From contig JALJCS010000039.1 of NCBI GenBank assembly GCA_023055355.1, forward strand, positions 3,406,001 through 3,470,000: a DNA stretch of 64,000 nt, in the 5' to 3' direction. The notes below the pieces were generated by a model that saw only the letters and a list, made by a program, of their open reading frames with translations, was not told the origin of the DNA and made no database searches. This DNA comes from Agelaius tricolor (Eukaryota; Chordata; Aves; Passeriformes; Icteridae). Positions 11,479 to 23,418 of the stretch are shown here, in pieces (the first letter of the stretch is position 1; the number at the start of each line of letters is the position of its first letter). The position numbers were made by a program, and so were the translations under genes.

Positions 11479-13300
11479 GGGGTTGCCCAGCCTTGTTTTG
11501 CACACAGGATCCAAGCATGTACAGCCTGACTGAAAGCCTTGGGAAGCTACTGTGGGATAGAGATGAAGACATCGTTGAGATGAGCCTCGTTGTGCTCAGC
11601 TTCCTGCCGCTGCAAAAAGACCTGGCAATAGCCAGCCCCATGGCCCTGCAGCTGGCTGAGGCGCTCTGGCACCTCTTTGACAATGTGAGGCTCTGTGCCC
11701 CCAGCCACGGGCACTCGGGTGGCGCCTTGGGCCTGGGCACAGGGGGGCCTGGAGCAGCTGATGTGGAGGGCTTTTGCTTCCTTTCCAACAGGACAAGAGC
11801 CTTGTGCGGCTGCTCTCCATTGGCCTCTTCCAAGACGTGATCACGCTGGTAGTGGCAAAGGGAGAAAAGGCCCTGAAGAAGCACGTGAGCCAGAGCCTGC
11901 TCCCACTCTTCTTCCAGTGCCACGATGAGAACGGGCGTGTGGCACAGGTGAGGCCTCCTGGGTGTCCCCATGGGAGGGGGCTCAGCTGTCTCCCCAGCCC
12001 CTGGCACCTGAGGGGCTCCAGCCTCCTCCTGGCCTTGGCACAGAGATGCGGGTCCTGTGCCCTGGGCTGCGGTGCCATCTCTGGGTTTCTGCTGCTCTGC
12101 AGGCCTCTCGGGAAACACTGCTTTCTGCAGTTAGGTTCCTGAAGAGGAAGGATCTCAAGCAGCTGCTGAAGACGGATCAGATGTGGAGATTTGCCGAGTG
12201 CTTGGTAAGGACAGGCTGGAATGCCCAGCCTGATGCCTGGAGAAGCCGCCTGCCCCGGCGCCTGTGGCTGCTGGCCGGGCCTCAGGGCTCCGTGGGCGGG
12301 GGGCGAGCAGTGCCGGCCGTAGGGGGCGCCCGGCCCAGGGGCAGGGCCCGCATCAACCCTTTCCCTCCGTGCCCTGCCGCTCTCTGCAGCTGGCAGAGGA
12401 CAGGAGCCGAGCGGCCGAGCGCCTGCGCCAGGCCCTGCCGTACCTGCGGAGCGCACAGGAGCCCCTGCGAGAGGCGGCCGTCAGGTTCATGGGTGAGCCC
12501 CAAGCCCGGCTCCCGCCCCGCCCTGCCCCGCCCCGCCCCGCCGCAGCTCGGCCCCAGCTCCGCCTGCTGTCCCGGCAGCAGGATCCGGGCGCGGGCAAGT
12601 GCAGCCCCCGCTGGCCTGGGCATTGCTGCTGCTGCCCTCTGGCAGCCGTGCCCTCGGGCGGCAGCGTGCGCCAGGGGCCCGGGCTGAGCCCTGCCGGGCC
12701 AGCAGGGCCTGTGGCCTCAGGGCTGGCAGCGGCCGTGTGCGGCAGCTATGGCTCTGAAGGCAGGACACGCTCTGTGTTCGCCAGGGATGGCCGGGCGCTA
12801 CCTGACAGGGCAGCAGCCGGAGTTCCGCATCATCTGCAGGGGTGAGTGAGGCCCGCGGGCTCCCGCCGGGGCTGCCGCTGGCACCTGCGTTCCCTGGCCC
12901 GCCAGCCCACGGCTCCGCTCCCTGCGCACCCCAAGGGCAGCGTGGCCACAGCACAGACACCTTGCAGGGGCCTGCAGGACATTCCTGGCCAGCAGCTGCC
13001 AGCTCGTCCTTCTTGTCTCCTGCTTCCTCCAGGCTGCCTCCTCCAGGCTGTGGCATGGACGAGGCTGGAGGCCCTCCCCAGCTGCGCGCAGATCCAGCCT
13101 CTGACTGTGCCTCTGTTTCTCTCTCTGCAGCCCTTCAGGACATGACGGATGACTCCAGCCCAGCCATCTCATGCCTGGCGCTTCAAGCTCTGTACATCCT
13201 TTTAGCTGTACAGAGCGTTCCCTCCTCCCGACTGCAGAAGATGCGAGACCAACTGCGCCGCCTCTGGCAGTCGCGGCCTTTCCTGTGTGGCCGCGGCTGA
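8246..13300 (+). CDS. MROH-like (maestro heat-like repeat) protein, copy 1, 15 exons
   Basis: Predicted HEAT-repeat protein of the maestro family; these are all-helical scaffolds of mostly unknown cellular role. Exons: 8246-8363, 8787-8851, 8994-9110, 9285-9433, 9758-9905, 10157-10344, 10452-10589, 10852-10966, 11141-11269, 11508-11684, 11792-11947, 12103-12204, 12390-12492, 12785-12841, 13131-13300. All introns are GT-AG, phases match, and the joined frame is open for 643 codons. Family marks include MAGRVLSLFKGLRGKK at the N-terminus, an AAATMW segment and FALA at an exon end, and LREAAVRFMG near the C-terminus. Exon sizes match the inverted paralogue at 23419-28688 except exons 3, 6, 9, 14 and 15. 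Exon 3 is the least certain because it uses an acceptor different from the paralogue. An ATTAAA signal follows at 13423. Confidence 0.8.
8413..8620 (+). repeat. (CCCAT)n microsatellite in MROH copy 1 intron 1
   Basis: About 40 pentamer units. It begins as CCATG repeats and becomes CCCAT, with a few interruptions near 8498-8530. It creates long artificial open frames (SHPIP on one strand, GWDGM on the other) that are not genes. The same pentamer in the same gene-sense orientation fills intron 1 of the inverted paralogue. Confidence 0.97.
11436..11476 (+). repeat. (CAG)n trinucleotide run in an MROH intron
   Basis: About 13.7 CAG units between exons 9 and 10 of MROH copy 1. It lies in the intron and would not encode polyglutamine in the spliced model. 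The paralogue lacks a comparable run at this position. Confidence 0.9.
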
Positions 13301-13422
13301 GTGTCCTGCCGCGGCGCTGCGGAGAACTGATCCGGGAGGCTGCGTCTGCTGGGGCCACCTGAGCCTGCGGGGAACACCTCTCCTCTGCCAGCACTTCCTT
13401 TCCCTTCACCCACTAGAGGAAC

Positions 13423-13428
13423 ATTAAA
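13423..13428 (+). promoter_or_regulatory. Probable poly(A) signal of MROH copy 1
   Basis: ATTAAA lies 123 bases after the stop codon and is followed by a T/G-rich stretch. This fits a short 3' UTR. Confidence 0.5.
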
Positions 13429-14149
13429 TTGCTCTTGTTGGATAGCTGGCTGTCCAGGAGCTTTCTCTCGGTGCAGAGTGTCTTCAGGCCAACCGGGAAG
13501 AGGGCAAAAAGGCTGCTTGCTCTCAGCCCCTTGCCCAAGCGTGCGCTGTGGAAGGGAAAGTGGCCAAACGGCCCTTGGCCTTTGGTGCTTCCTGCAGGAA
13601 TGTTTTTGGTCCTTTCAGGACAGGCGCTCCAGCTCTAGCCCGTATTCCCCCAAGTGAGTTTCCAGGTGCAAGTTCAGACGTGCAGCCCCAGGCCCTCCAG
13701 AAACACAAGCTGCCCGCTGCCTCTTCACTTGCCTCAACTCCTGCCTGCGCTCACGGCACCAAAACCAGGCTGTTGTCAGCCAGGGACCAGAGCCCTGTTC
13801 CCGCAGGATGCTCTTGCCAGCAGCTTCCAGGACTCTCTGCTATGCACGCAGCGCTTTTCATGCCCGCTCCCAACAGGCTTTAGAATGCAGAGCACAGCTT
13901 GGCTGGCTCTGCTGTTTTGTGGCCATGTCCAAGAGAGACTGGAAGGATGCCCTGCCTCTGCTCTCCCTTGGTTGGCTTTCTGGCTGGCTCTGAGCCCAGG
14001 GCTGCCATTCCTCACTTGTGGGGAGCAGAAGCACAGCTGGGATCCCGGCACTGCCTGGCAGCGCTGCGGGCACCGGCACGGCTGCGTGTCCGAGTCTCGG
14101 GCACCGTGCTGCTGCTTCATTTGCCCTTAGGCACAGCCAGATCTCCCTG
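13429..14149. other. No gene recognised, 3' flank of MROH copy 1
   Basis: GC-balanced sequence with no sustained coding frame, no recognised repeat and no RNA gene that I can see. Confidence 0.4.
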
Positions 14150-14950
14150 CTAAGCCTGGATGCTCTCTGCTGCTGCCCTCTTCCTCATCCTGTGCAGGGA
14201 TGGAGCACTGCTGTGCTTTCAGGAAACTATTCTTGAAAACTTCCAACATTCCAAGCTCCTTTGCCCTCCATGGATGCTTGTCATGGAATCCCTCACAGCT
14301 GACTTCAGAGCATATTCAGGTTGCCTCTTCCAAGATCCAGGGGCTCCAATGTGCTCCGCAAGATCTGGAAGTGCACGGTGCACTGGAACTTCACCTTCAG
14401 CACAGGGACCTTTCCAGCCTGACCTGCCCTCGTTCCTCTGGCTCTGTGCACAAAACAGGGCCTGGAAGAGAGCAGCAGCAGGGGCCTGTGTGTCCCAGGG
14501 CCCCGGGTTTGCTTCAGCTCCACAGGGATGCAGGCAAAGTGAAAAAGCCAAACTGTTCATTAATGGAAGGCAAAGCAAAGGGATGAGCTGGGAGGGAAAA
14601 AGGTGATGGGCAGTGTCTGAGGGCTGGAGGGAGGGAGCTGTCAACAGGGAGGGAGCGTGGAGGGAGAAAATGGTGATGGACAGGCTGAGGGCAGAGCTAT
14701 CAAAAGGGAGGAATAGTGGACAGAATAAAAGGTGATGGGCAGTGTATGAGGGCTAGAGGGAGGGAGTGTCTACAGGACAGGCAGGGAGAGGGCTGAAGCC
14801 ACAAGAACTGTGCCCACCATCAGCTGTGCCAGGACTTCCAGCAGCGCTGAGCGGTGATGTCGTCTTTAGTGTCTCCTGGGTCATGCGCACGCCACCGCCA
14901 CTGCTCCCAGGAGTGGCAGGGAGGAGGAGGATGCAGCTCTGTCCCCTGGT
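14150..14950 (-). pseudogene. 3' relic of another MROH copy (last exon and 3' flank)
   Basis: The stretch matches 22930-23480, the 3' flank and last exon of MROH copy 2, in the same plus-strand orientation. It therefore represents the tail of a minus-strand MROH copy that has lost the rest of its gene. Shared blocks are the CACAGGGACCTTTCCAGCCT region (14402 versus 22996), the GAGGGCTGGAGGGAGGGAG array, and a TCTTTAGTGTCTCCTGG piece corresponding to the coding part of the last exon. It points toward MROH copy 1, which is on the opposite strand. Confidence 0.65.
14595..14800. repeat. Degenerate minisatellite, MROH 3' flank type
   Basis: Three to four imperfect units of about 60-75 bases, each containing GTGTCTGAGGGCTGGAGGGAGGGAG or a close variant and a GGGAGGGAG/AAAAGG spacer. 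The homologous array at 23170-23400 sits between the MROH copy 2 stop codon and its 3' flank. Confidence 0.6.
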
Positions 14951-15439
14951 GTGCAGGCAGAGCCGGGGCTTCTGCCCTCACCAGAGCACCAGGAGATTCC
15001 CATTTTCGATTTAACATTTGAGGTCTTCTTTCTAGCTGACATCTCTGGGTTAGGGTGAGAGGTTCAAAGGTCTTAGCACACCCTGGATTCAGTTGCTTAC
15101 CCTTAGACATCACTTAGATTGTTTAATTCAGTGCTGGCTCATTGTTTGAGGGGTTTTCTTTGCTGGACTTGGCCAAGTGTTTCTATATTCGCATCCAAGC
15201 TCTGACGTCACTCCCTCCTCACAGTCCCGGGTGCCATTTTCCAGGAAGCAGCAGGGGTGATACCCGACGAAGGGGGATTTCTAACAATTAAACTATTAAC
15301 AACAGGTAATTAAAGAATAAAACTATTAACAACAGGTAATTGCAAAATGAAGCTATTAACAATAAGTAATTAAAGCTCTAACTTAGTAGCAATTGGTTTA
15401 ACTTGTTGACTCTAAACCTTTTAAAAATGGACAACTTTT
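14951..15439. other. No gene recognised; probable 5' margin of an ERV
   Basis: 15000-15240 is unique-looking sequence. At 15290-15380 there are three short direct copies of an ACTATTAACAA(C/T)A(G/A)GTAATT motif. ERV coding resemblance starts near 15450, so this may be degraded leader. I see no clear 5' LTR or primer-binding site. Confidence 0.35.
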
Positions 15440-15449
15440 TACTCCTTAC

Positions 15450-15975
15450 ACTCAGGACAAAGAAATGGCTGGGGTGGGCAGAAACATATCCCTAAACTCT
15501 GGACCACTCAATGTGCCTATTGTAAGAAAGAAAGGCATTGGAAGAGAGACTGCCTGCAACTCAAAGCCAAGGTGGTTGAAGAACTGAATCAATGCAAAGG
15601 TTGGCTGGAGGGCATCCCCCCAGAAAACCCTCTGGTCAAAAGAGAACTGGGGGAAAAGGTGAGGAAAATGAAATGTCTGGTGAATGTGGCTGCAACACAT
15701 TCTGTATTAAAGTTGGAAGAAATTGATCCTGGTAAAGTTGTGAATGTTATTGGAGCCACAAGTCAACAGCAGAAGGTATCCTTTCTAAATACACGATCTT
15801 ATGAACTGGGAAACACAGTAGGAATACATCAGTTCCTATATATGCCTACGCCCCCAAAACACCTCATTGGAAGGATTTGTTGGAGACATGAGAATGTTGT
15901 AACAGATTCCAACAGGCTGAAATGTAGTTTAGCCCTGGAGGAGTTCAGATCAAAGTCAATGACCAACAAATAATC
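15450..15975 (+). pseudogene. gag-pro: ERV nucleocapsid end and protease region
   Basis: A CAYCKKERHWKRDC zinc-knuckle-like motif begins near 15508 with one extra residue compared with the usual C-x2-C-x4-H spacing. The open frame 15572-15973 continues into a protease-like region (IGATSQQ, GRICWRHENV), but I see no DTG active-site triplet. Upstream gag is missing. Confidence 0.6.
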
Positions 15976-16179
15976 GTGTTCTAAGTCTAGCTTTCATTAC
16001 AGCTTTGTCCAAATCAGAAGAGACACAGAAGAAGTTCTTAGTCAGCTTTGTTTTAAAGTCTGGGTGGATGGGACCCCTGGTAAGGCCAAAGCAGCACAAC
16101 CTGTCATCATTAGACTTAAACCTGGAACATGACCAATAAGAATTAAACAATATCCACTTAAGGTGGAAAACATAAAAAT

Positions 16180-18900
16180 TGCTAAGCCTATCGTAGACAA
16201 TTGTCTAAAATTTGGGCTGTTACTGGAATATGAATCTGAATAGAATACACCCATTTTACCCATACAAAAGCCTGATGGTTTGAACTACAGTCTGGTTCAA
16301 TACCTACAGGCTATTAACAAAATAGCTGGAGATCTCCACCCAGTGGTTGCAAATCCATATGCTTTGCTAAGCAAACTAAAAGATGAATATGGATGGTTTA
16401 CCATTTCAGATCTCAAGGATGCTTTCTTCTGTATACCCTTGGACCCTGGCAGCCAAAACCGGTTTGCCTTTGAATGGGGAAACCCAGAGACTGGAAGGAC
16501 AAGTCAATTTACCTGGACTGTAGGGCCACAGGGATTCAACAATAGTCCAACCACATTTGGAAAACACTTTGCTGAGGACCTTGAAAGTTGGGTAAGCCCG
16601 TCCACAAATGGAATTGTGTTACAATAGGTAGATGATCTACTTTTAGCCACTGAAACTTAAAAAGACTGGAATGGACAGTAAGCCTATGAAATGACCTGGG
16701 TCTAAGTGGATACAAGGCATCCAGAAATCAAGCTCAAATAATCAAAAAGGAAGTCATTTACCGAGGATACAAAATATCCCAAGCGCAGCAGGGACTAAGA
16801 CAGGACGGCAAAGGGACCACCCACGGAACCCCACTCCCTACTAATGCCAAAGAACTGAGAACCTTTCTAGGAGTGACTGGATGCTGTATTAACTGTGGTA
16901 GTGGCTGTGGACTGCTGGTTAAGCCACTGTAGCAGCTCTTAGAAGACAATCCCAGAGACCTGAAATGGACACCCCAAAGTAAGAAAGCCTTTCACAAGCT
17001 GAAGGAGGACTTGAAAAGAGCACCTGCTCTGGGCTGGACAGATGTCTGGGAAGCCTTCCAGCTTTTCTCTTAGGAGAGGCAAGGGATGGCATTAGGTGCA
17101 CTAGCTCAAACAATTGGCCCATAGAAGAGAGCAATAGCATCATTTTCCAAACAACTGGATGCAGTCAGTAGGGGACAGCCTGACTGTAAGCAGTTGCTGC
17201 TCTTGTTTCAGACATCCAAGGAGCCTGGAAATTCACTCTAGGTCAACAAATAATTGTGTTTATCTCACATCCAGTAGCAGCAATTCTTGACTAAAAGGGT
17301 GGGCATTGGCTTTCACCCTCCAGATTCCTTAAATATCAGGCAATGTTGGTGGAACAATGCAGCATTACAAAACAAATCTCTTCTCTAGTTCATCCAGCAG
17401 CATTCCCAGCTATTCACTAGACAGACAAGGAGCCTTTGTAGCATGACTGGATCAAAACCATTCAGTCCACTTTATTCCAGCTGCCCAGATCTTAAAGAAA
17501 CCCCAATTCCAAGAGCAGAATCTCAGTACACAGATGGGAGTGGCTTTGTAAGAGCAGATCAGTGAAAATCAGGATATACAATTAGCACGGAGCAATAGGA
17601 GATAGAAGCCCTGCACAAGTCAGCTCAGAAGACAGAGATAATCACTTTAACCCATACCCTCTGACCAGCCTGAGGAAAAAGGATCAATAGATGAACAGAT
17701 TCCAAGAATGCCTTTAGAGTAATAGACGCCCATGAAGCAGTTTAGAAAGATAAAGGACTATTGACAGCTCAAGGAAAGCAGTTGAAGCATTCAGAAGAAA
17801 TCTTAAAATTGCTGCAGGCAGTACTACTGCCTCAAGAGGTTGCAATTCTGCACTGAAAAGGACATCAGAAAGGGGAAACCGACCCCAAAAGAGGTAACAG
17901 GTTGCAAAAAGAGCAGCAGAACAAAGCCATGCTGAGATTCAGGCACTAATGCCCAAAGGTAAGGAACAATATGACAGTGATGTATGCTGTATAATCAGAA
18001 AGATCTAGAATTAGCAAAGAATTTGAAAGCAGAATGAAAACATTATGTTTTTTCAGCTCCTCAGGGATAGACAGTTATGCCAGAAAGAGCATCATGGAAA
18101 TTAATTAAAGATGAACATAATTGTGTACACTGGGAAGGGGACGCCTTACATAATTATTTGATAAGGACAACAGTAAGATGCAACCTGTACTCTAGTGTAA
18201 AGCAGGTAACCCAAGGGTGTGAAATAACGTCTTAGAGCCAATCCACAAACCAGGACTAGAGTTGAGCTTGGCACAGTAGACAAGGGACAATATCCTGGAC
18301 AGCACTGGCAAGTTGACTTTTCTGAATTGCCAAGAAAAGGGGGGGGTGAAATACCTTCTGCCTTTAACTGATACCTTCTCAGCATGACCTGAGGCATTCC
18401 CAACCCAAACAAATAAAGTCAAAGTTTTCAACATTTTGGTAAACAATATAATGCCCTGGTTCAGAGTGCCTTTAGACATCTCCTCTGACTGAGGACCACG
18501 TTTCCTAGCAAATATTGCACAGCAACTTTGCAATAATCTCCAAATCAGCTGGCACCTACATACACTGGATTGGCCCCAGGCCAGTGGCCAGGTGGAAAAG
18601 ATGAATTATCCGGTAAAACAACCGATAGTCAAAACTGTACCAGAGGCCAACATACCTTGGCCCCAGGCCCTACCTTTGGCTTTATAACGGATTTGATAAG
18701 ACCAAGAACAAAAGAAAACCTGAATCCCTTTGAAATACTGTACAGAAGACCATATAAGCAAAACTAGCAAGGGGAAGATACTGTACAAGTTGGAGAGGGG
18801 TATCTCCAGAACCATGTTGTCCAACTAACACAACAGCTGCAGAAAACAAACCAACACATTTTGAGGACATGAGCAAGAGGATGCTCCTCTCCACCAGGTA
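16180..18900 (+). pseudogene. pol: ERV reverse transcriptase, RNase H and integrase, broken
   Basis: 16280-16627 is the open RT fingers/palm part, with LKDAFFC and the LPQG-equivalent GPQGFNNSPT. The frame stops with TAG at 16625-16627, exactly where the Tyr of the YVDD catalytic box is expected; VDDLLLA follows in frame. RNase H-like sequence with a YTDGS-like motif lies near 17530. Integrase lies near 18090-18620, with a zinc-binding H/C region, a WQVDFSELP strand and a GQVEKMN segment, again with stops such as TGA after SD near 18490. None of these enzymes could be made. Confidence 0.8.
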
Positions 18901-19043
18901 GAAAGCCTCTTATCCCAAAATTTAAAAGGAGTCTATTTAGTACTTTTAATCACTTACACAGCCTTTAAAGCTTAAAGCATTCATCTCTTGGATACATTAT
19001 TCCAGAATTAAAATGCTTTGCAAAAGGCAAGTGGAGTCCAAAA

Positions 19044-21336
19044 GTGGATCTCAGAAAGAACGGGAGAAACCAAGATGCATTTCACACCATCATCGTCTTC
19101 CTGATACTTCTAATCAGAATGCAAGCCACAGCAGATGACTGTCACTACCATAATGATCTCCTTGGCCTGCAAGATCCTGGTAGATGGAACACTCAAAAAT
19201 ATTCAGGACCTAACTGGCTAAAAGAGATTAAAAAGGTAAAAGCACTTTATGCCCTTTTAAGGATTAATGACTGAGCAGTTAAAGATTGAGGAAAACCTGA
19301 CTCCATGCCTTTCTTGTCCCACCTAAAAGCAGGATCTCTGTGGCTTGTAAATTTGAAACTCACAAACCTCGTTCAGAGAAGATTGCTCTAGTGATCATGC
19401 GCATCTGCGACCTTTCTAACAAGCAGTGTGTGAATTCATTTTCATGTGAATCCTATCAGGATTTTTGCACTATGCAAATTAAAATGGGAGACTATAACCT
19501 AGCACAAGATAGTTGCCTTCTTCTGCGGTGCACAGGTGGGGTGGGAGGACCATCATCACACAGAGATCCAGGAATTGAGCCCGCCAGGAATCCGACCCAA
19601 CAAATATTGTTTCCAAAAGGCAGCTCTTGTGCAACTAGAGTTAGAAATTGTCCTGCTTGTATGCTTAGTACATGGAACAGGTCTCATACAGGATCTGCTT
19701 TTGAGAATTGAATTTCATTCTTGGGATATTCCAGGCCATCAGAAATAGTAACCAATCAAGCTGGAGGGGTAGCCAGGAGCACAATTGTCCTCTTAGGGTA
19801 TATCATGTCCAATTTCATGACCACGTGATGGCAACCCAGATATGCATGGAATCCAATAGCACAGCTACATCCTCTTATGGGCTGAGGTACTCAGAATACT
19901 CAACCATTTGCAGTGGGAACTTTGTAAAGTATCCTTTGTAATACTCCCAGGGGCCAGTGCAAGGTTTCTGACGGTTTCTGAAATGCTTGCCTACAGGCAG
20001 GCAATGTATCTGAAGAAACCAGTTACCATGCCTTGGGTACTCGACAAAGAGAGAAATGGAATGGGTCACACAACAGACATTTAAAATTAAAATCAAAACA
20101 AACAACTTTACATCAGCAAACAACTCCCTAGAACGGGACCCATAAGTGAAATAATATAGTCTTTCACTCTGGGGTAAGACAAACAAATGAACAATTGTTG
20201 CCTCTAAATCCACAGTACTCTCTGAAAAAGCTGGAGGTAAAGATACAAGCTAATGTTTCCAAAATTAAACAGCAATACTGCCCACTCATACAGCAAAGCC
20301 TAAAAGAATGGGAGCTGTGGATACATTCCCAGACACCAAATGATAGGTATAAAAAAGACTTAAGGGGATGGCTTGGGTCTGAACTGGGAGTATTAAATTC
20401 TATTGATCAAGAAGTCTTACTCAAGAAAGTAAGCACTGTGAGCTCTCATATTGGACAGACACAAACTCCTCTCAGATCAACCCTGCTATCACTTGCCCAT
20501 ACCCAAAACCTGGCAGCTAACCTATTAAGCACCCTGGCCAACAATACACAGCAGGATTTTCAAGCAGTTGGTGTCTTTATGGGAAAACTACAGGGTGACA
20601 TTTCTTTAGCATTTTAATGTATACAAGCTCAGCTGTGTGCGGCTATGGTCTGTAATCTCAGGAAAACTTAAAAAAAGGAGAGCTGGGGAAATTGCCACAA
20701 GAATAAACTAAATCATGGCTAAAAATGAAACCACAAAGCAATTTGAAAAAGACTTCCACACTTGGTTGCAATTGGCCAATTTCACATAGAATGAACAGAA
20801 CCCTGCAGTCTTTTGTATTAACCGTTAAGAATGCAACAAAATACCGTGTCATTCCAATTTTGGCCCTTGGAGTTATAAGAACTCACGTAACTGTCAGACC
20901 CATTCAGCATCATGTCTGGGCCATTTTCAACAAGAAAACTAGAAGCTGGCAAACTCTTAGTATCAAAGCATGTGTACCAAGGGACGCACTGAATTTTGTG
21001 TGCAAAAATGCGGTGCTTGGAAGAGAGGATGGGTGTCTGCATGCTGAGGGCAGCACTTGTATTTTTGAAATGAGCCCAGTTACTCATGCACTATCACAGG
21101 TGTGTTATGTGGGAAGGGGCTGTGCCTGTGTGAGATCTGCTTGCACAACTATTCCAATAGAGTCTTTTAATGAAAATACTAATGGTACTAACTTCTCTAT
21201 TTGTAATTTCACAACCAAAAGTGGATGCCACTTCAGCTGCACCACACAAGAACTTCTCTACAGATGCTGCAGAATGCACATGATGGGTATTAGCAAGCGC
21301 CCAAATTCCAAACTGGACGGGACGCTAACGTTCTAA
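19044..21336 (+). pseudogene. env: ERV env remnant of an unusual cysteine-rich type
   Basis: 19044-19274 has a charged start, a hydrophobic leader and a short surface-subunit start. 20195-20617 is an open helical segment rich in heptads (VSSHIGQTQTPL, LAHTQNLAANLLSTLANN). 20725-21336 is an open 203-residue, cysteine-rich domain with several N-x-S/T sites. I do not see the standard gamma C-x6-CC box. The pieces are in separate frames with stops between them. I infer env from its position between integrase and the 3' LTR; the subtype is not identified. Confidence 0.6.
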
Positions 21337-21706
21337 AGCAAATGCCATACCAGCCTGATATAGAATGGCTAGTGGCAGGAGTCCAAAATGCATCTCACAG
21401 AGCCTGATGGACACTCAAATCCGGTATCAAAGTTGTTACCGAAATCATCACCAAAATAGAGAAAGAAAGAGAACATCATGAGTCAGATGTCTTCTTGTGA
21501 TGGACAAATCTGGAACCACCAAGAGCTCCGCAGATTTTTAGCTTCCTCAGCAAACCAGTTCTAATTTTAAAGAAATTAACCCTCCTCTTAACCATCATAA
21601 ACCTATGGATGTGGTAGAAAATTAAAACAGCAGCAGAACAGTACATATGTACTGTGGACTGTCCAGAGGATCTTGCAAAAGAATTTGCATCAGGATAAAG
21701 GGGAGA

Positions 21707-22195
21707 ATGAAACAAGGCCCTTGTTTGACATAAGGACAAGGGTAAGTAAACAAGTACTTAGCACAGACCTACATAAGCACTTAGCACCAGTTAGCATAAG
21801 AAAAACCTGGTGGGCCTAACTTGACAGGAGAGGGACTTGACAAAAAGCTTTAGACACATTCTACCAGAAGAACTAAGGGCAAGTGTAAAATGAGCCCTGT
21901 GCAGGGAAGCCATGAGGAAGAAGTGCTGCTTTAGGGCATGGAGGCCGCTCCTGGCCAGCGCCTGGACATTAGCTTCAAGTACAGGAATCTGACAGAATGT
22001 ATTTCTAACCCCCTGCCTATCGAATCAGCTCAGCAGAGTCAAGATGGATGGTATTTTTGAGATACATTTCTGACATCATCCCACTGAAATTTACATGTGG
22101 CAGAGCAGCATTTTTGCGGGGTGCAGACCCCTGCCCTCCTGCCAGCTCAATAAAAGGGCTTTTGGTGGACAATGCATTTGTCTGCCGATTTCTTT
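21707..22195 (+). mobile_element. 3' LTR of the plus-strand ERV
   Basis: A purine run (AAAGGGGAGAA) at about 21696-21706 precedes a TG start. An AATAAA signal lies near 22149, and a U5-like tail ends near 22195. The end point is uncertain and the 5' LTR is not visible, so no terminal match can be shown. Confidence 0.6.
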
Positions 22196-22924
22196 GAATG
22201 AGGGAGGCCCCTCAGGACTGCTGTTGGCCATCCCCTGTGTGTGGCCATCCCCTGTGTGGATCTGCAAAAGCTTCAAATCAGTTGCCTCAGCTTCCAGGGC
22301 CTCTCTTGGCCAGCATCCTGACGTGGGTGCAGGGCTGCTGCCAGGCACTGCTGGCACCCAGCGGGACAGGACCGGCTGTCTCGTGTCCACAGAGCAGCCC
22401 TGACACAGCCAGGGCCATCCCGAAAGAAGACAAACGCTCCCGGCTCAGCAGAGAGGAGCAAGGAGCACTGGGCTGTGCTCAGGGTATCTCAGCACGGTGC
22501 TCCAGTGGGAAGGGCAGGCAGGCCTCCCATATTCCGGGCATCCCCTGCACCAAAAGGACGGGCATTTTGTCCTTTTCATCCCTCCACCCCAGAACCAGGC
22601 CTGACATCTCCTCCTCTGGAGTGGAGTTTTTCCAGTTACAAGGTCATCTCACGCTTGGCCAGTGCGTGAGATGAGGCTGCAGTGACCCGTGATACCACCT
22701 CCATGCCAACCACAGCTCCATTGTGTATCGTTCCTCTTTCACAGGTTCACTTCCCATCTATTGACCAATCGATTGTTTTCCTGAAGGGTCAAATTCCCAC
22801 CAGTTAAACCATAAGGTTTCCTTCATTCTCTGCTCTTCATTCTCCTGTTGATGAGCACAAGAGGGGACCAAATATGGAAGGGCCTTAGACATGACTTTGG
22901 TCCCTGACACACACAGGCTTCTTG
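22196..22924. other. No gene recognised
   Basis: Sequence between the ERV 3' LTR and the MROH copy 2 3' flank. No coding frame, RNA gene or recognised repeat is evident apart from a duplicated GTGTGTGGCCATCCCCTGTGTGG phrase near 22230-22260. Confidence 0.4.
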
Positions 22925-23418
22925 TCCCACTGCTGGCCTTCAGTGTGCTCAGCAAGATCTGGAACTGCACGTTTCTGTGGAACTGCACCTTCAGCACAGG
23001 GACCTTTCCAGCCTGACCTGCCCTCGCTCCTCTGGGTCCGTGCACAAAACCCAGCGTGGCAGAGAACGGCAGCAGGGGCCTGTGTGTCCCAGGGCCCTGG
23101 ATTTGCTTCAGCTCCACAGGGATGCAGGCAAAGTGAAGAAGCCAAACTGTTTATTAATGAAAGGCAAAAAAAGGGATGATACGGGAGGGAAAAAGGGAAT
23201 GGGAAGGCAGGGTCTGAGGGCTTGAGAAATGGAGCTATCAAAAGGAAGAGTGGAAAGAAAACATAGGAATAGGCATGGTCTGAGGGCTGGTGAGATGACG
23301 CTGTCAAAAGGGAGAGAGGGTGGAGGGGCAAAAGTGGATGGACAGTGTCTGAGGGCTGGAGGGAGGGAGCTATCTACAGGCAGGGAGAAGGCTGAAGCCA
23401 CGCGAGCTTCCCACAGGC
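22925..23418 (-). repeat. MROH copy 2 3' flank with minisatellite and poly(A) signal
   Basis: On the minus strand, a 3' flank with a degenerate tandem array (units containing GTCTGAGGGCTGG on the plus strand) at 23170-23400. This is followed by an AATAAA at about 23150 (TTTATT on the plus strand) that may be the transcript end. The same flank structure occurs at 14150-14800. A related, plus-strand version lies behind MROH copy 3 at 42260-42560. Confidence 0.55.

Larger units (their letters stand above)
15440..22195 (+). mobile_element. Degenerate plus-strand ERV with pol and env
   Basis: A near full-length but heavily mutated provirus between the two full MROH genes. It runs from a nucleocapsid zinc knuckle (near 15510) through protease, reverse transcriptase, RNase H, integrase, env and a 3' LTR ending near 22195. 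RT motifs are of the gammaretrovirus-like class (HPVVANPYALL, DLKDAFFC). Matrix and capsid are missing. Stops occur throughout, so it is an old copy. Separate entries describe its genes. Confidence 0.85.
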
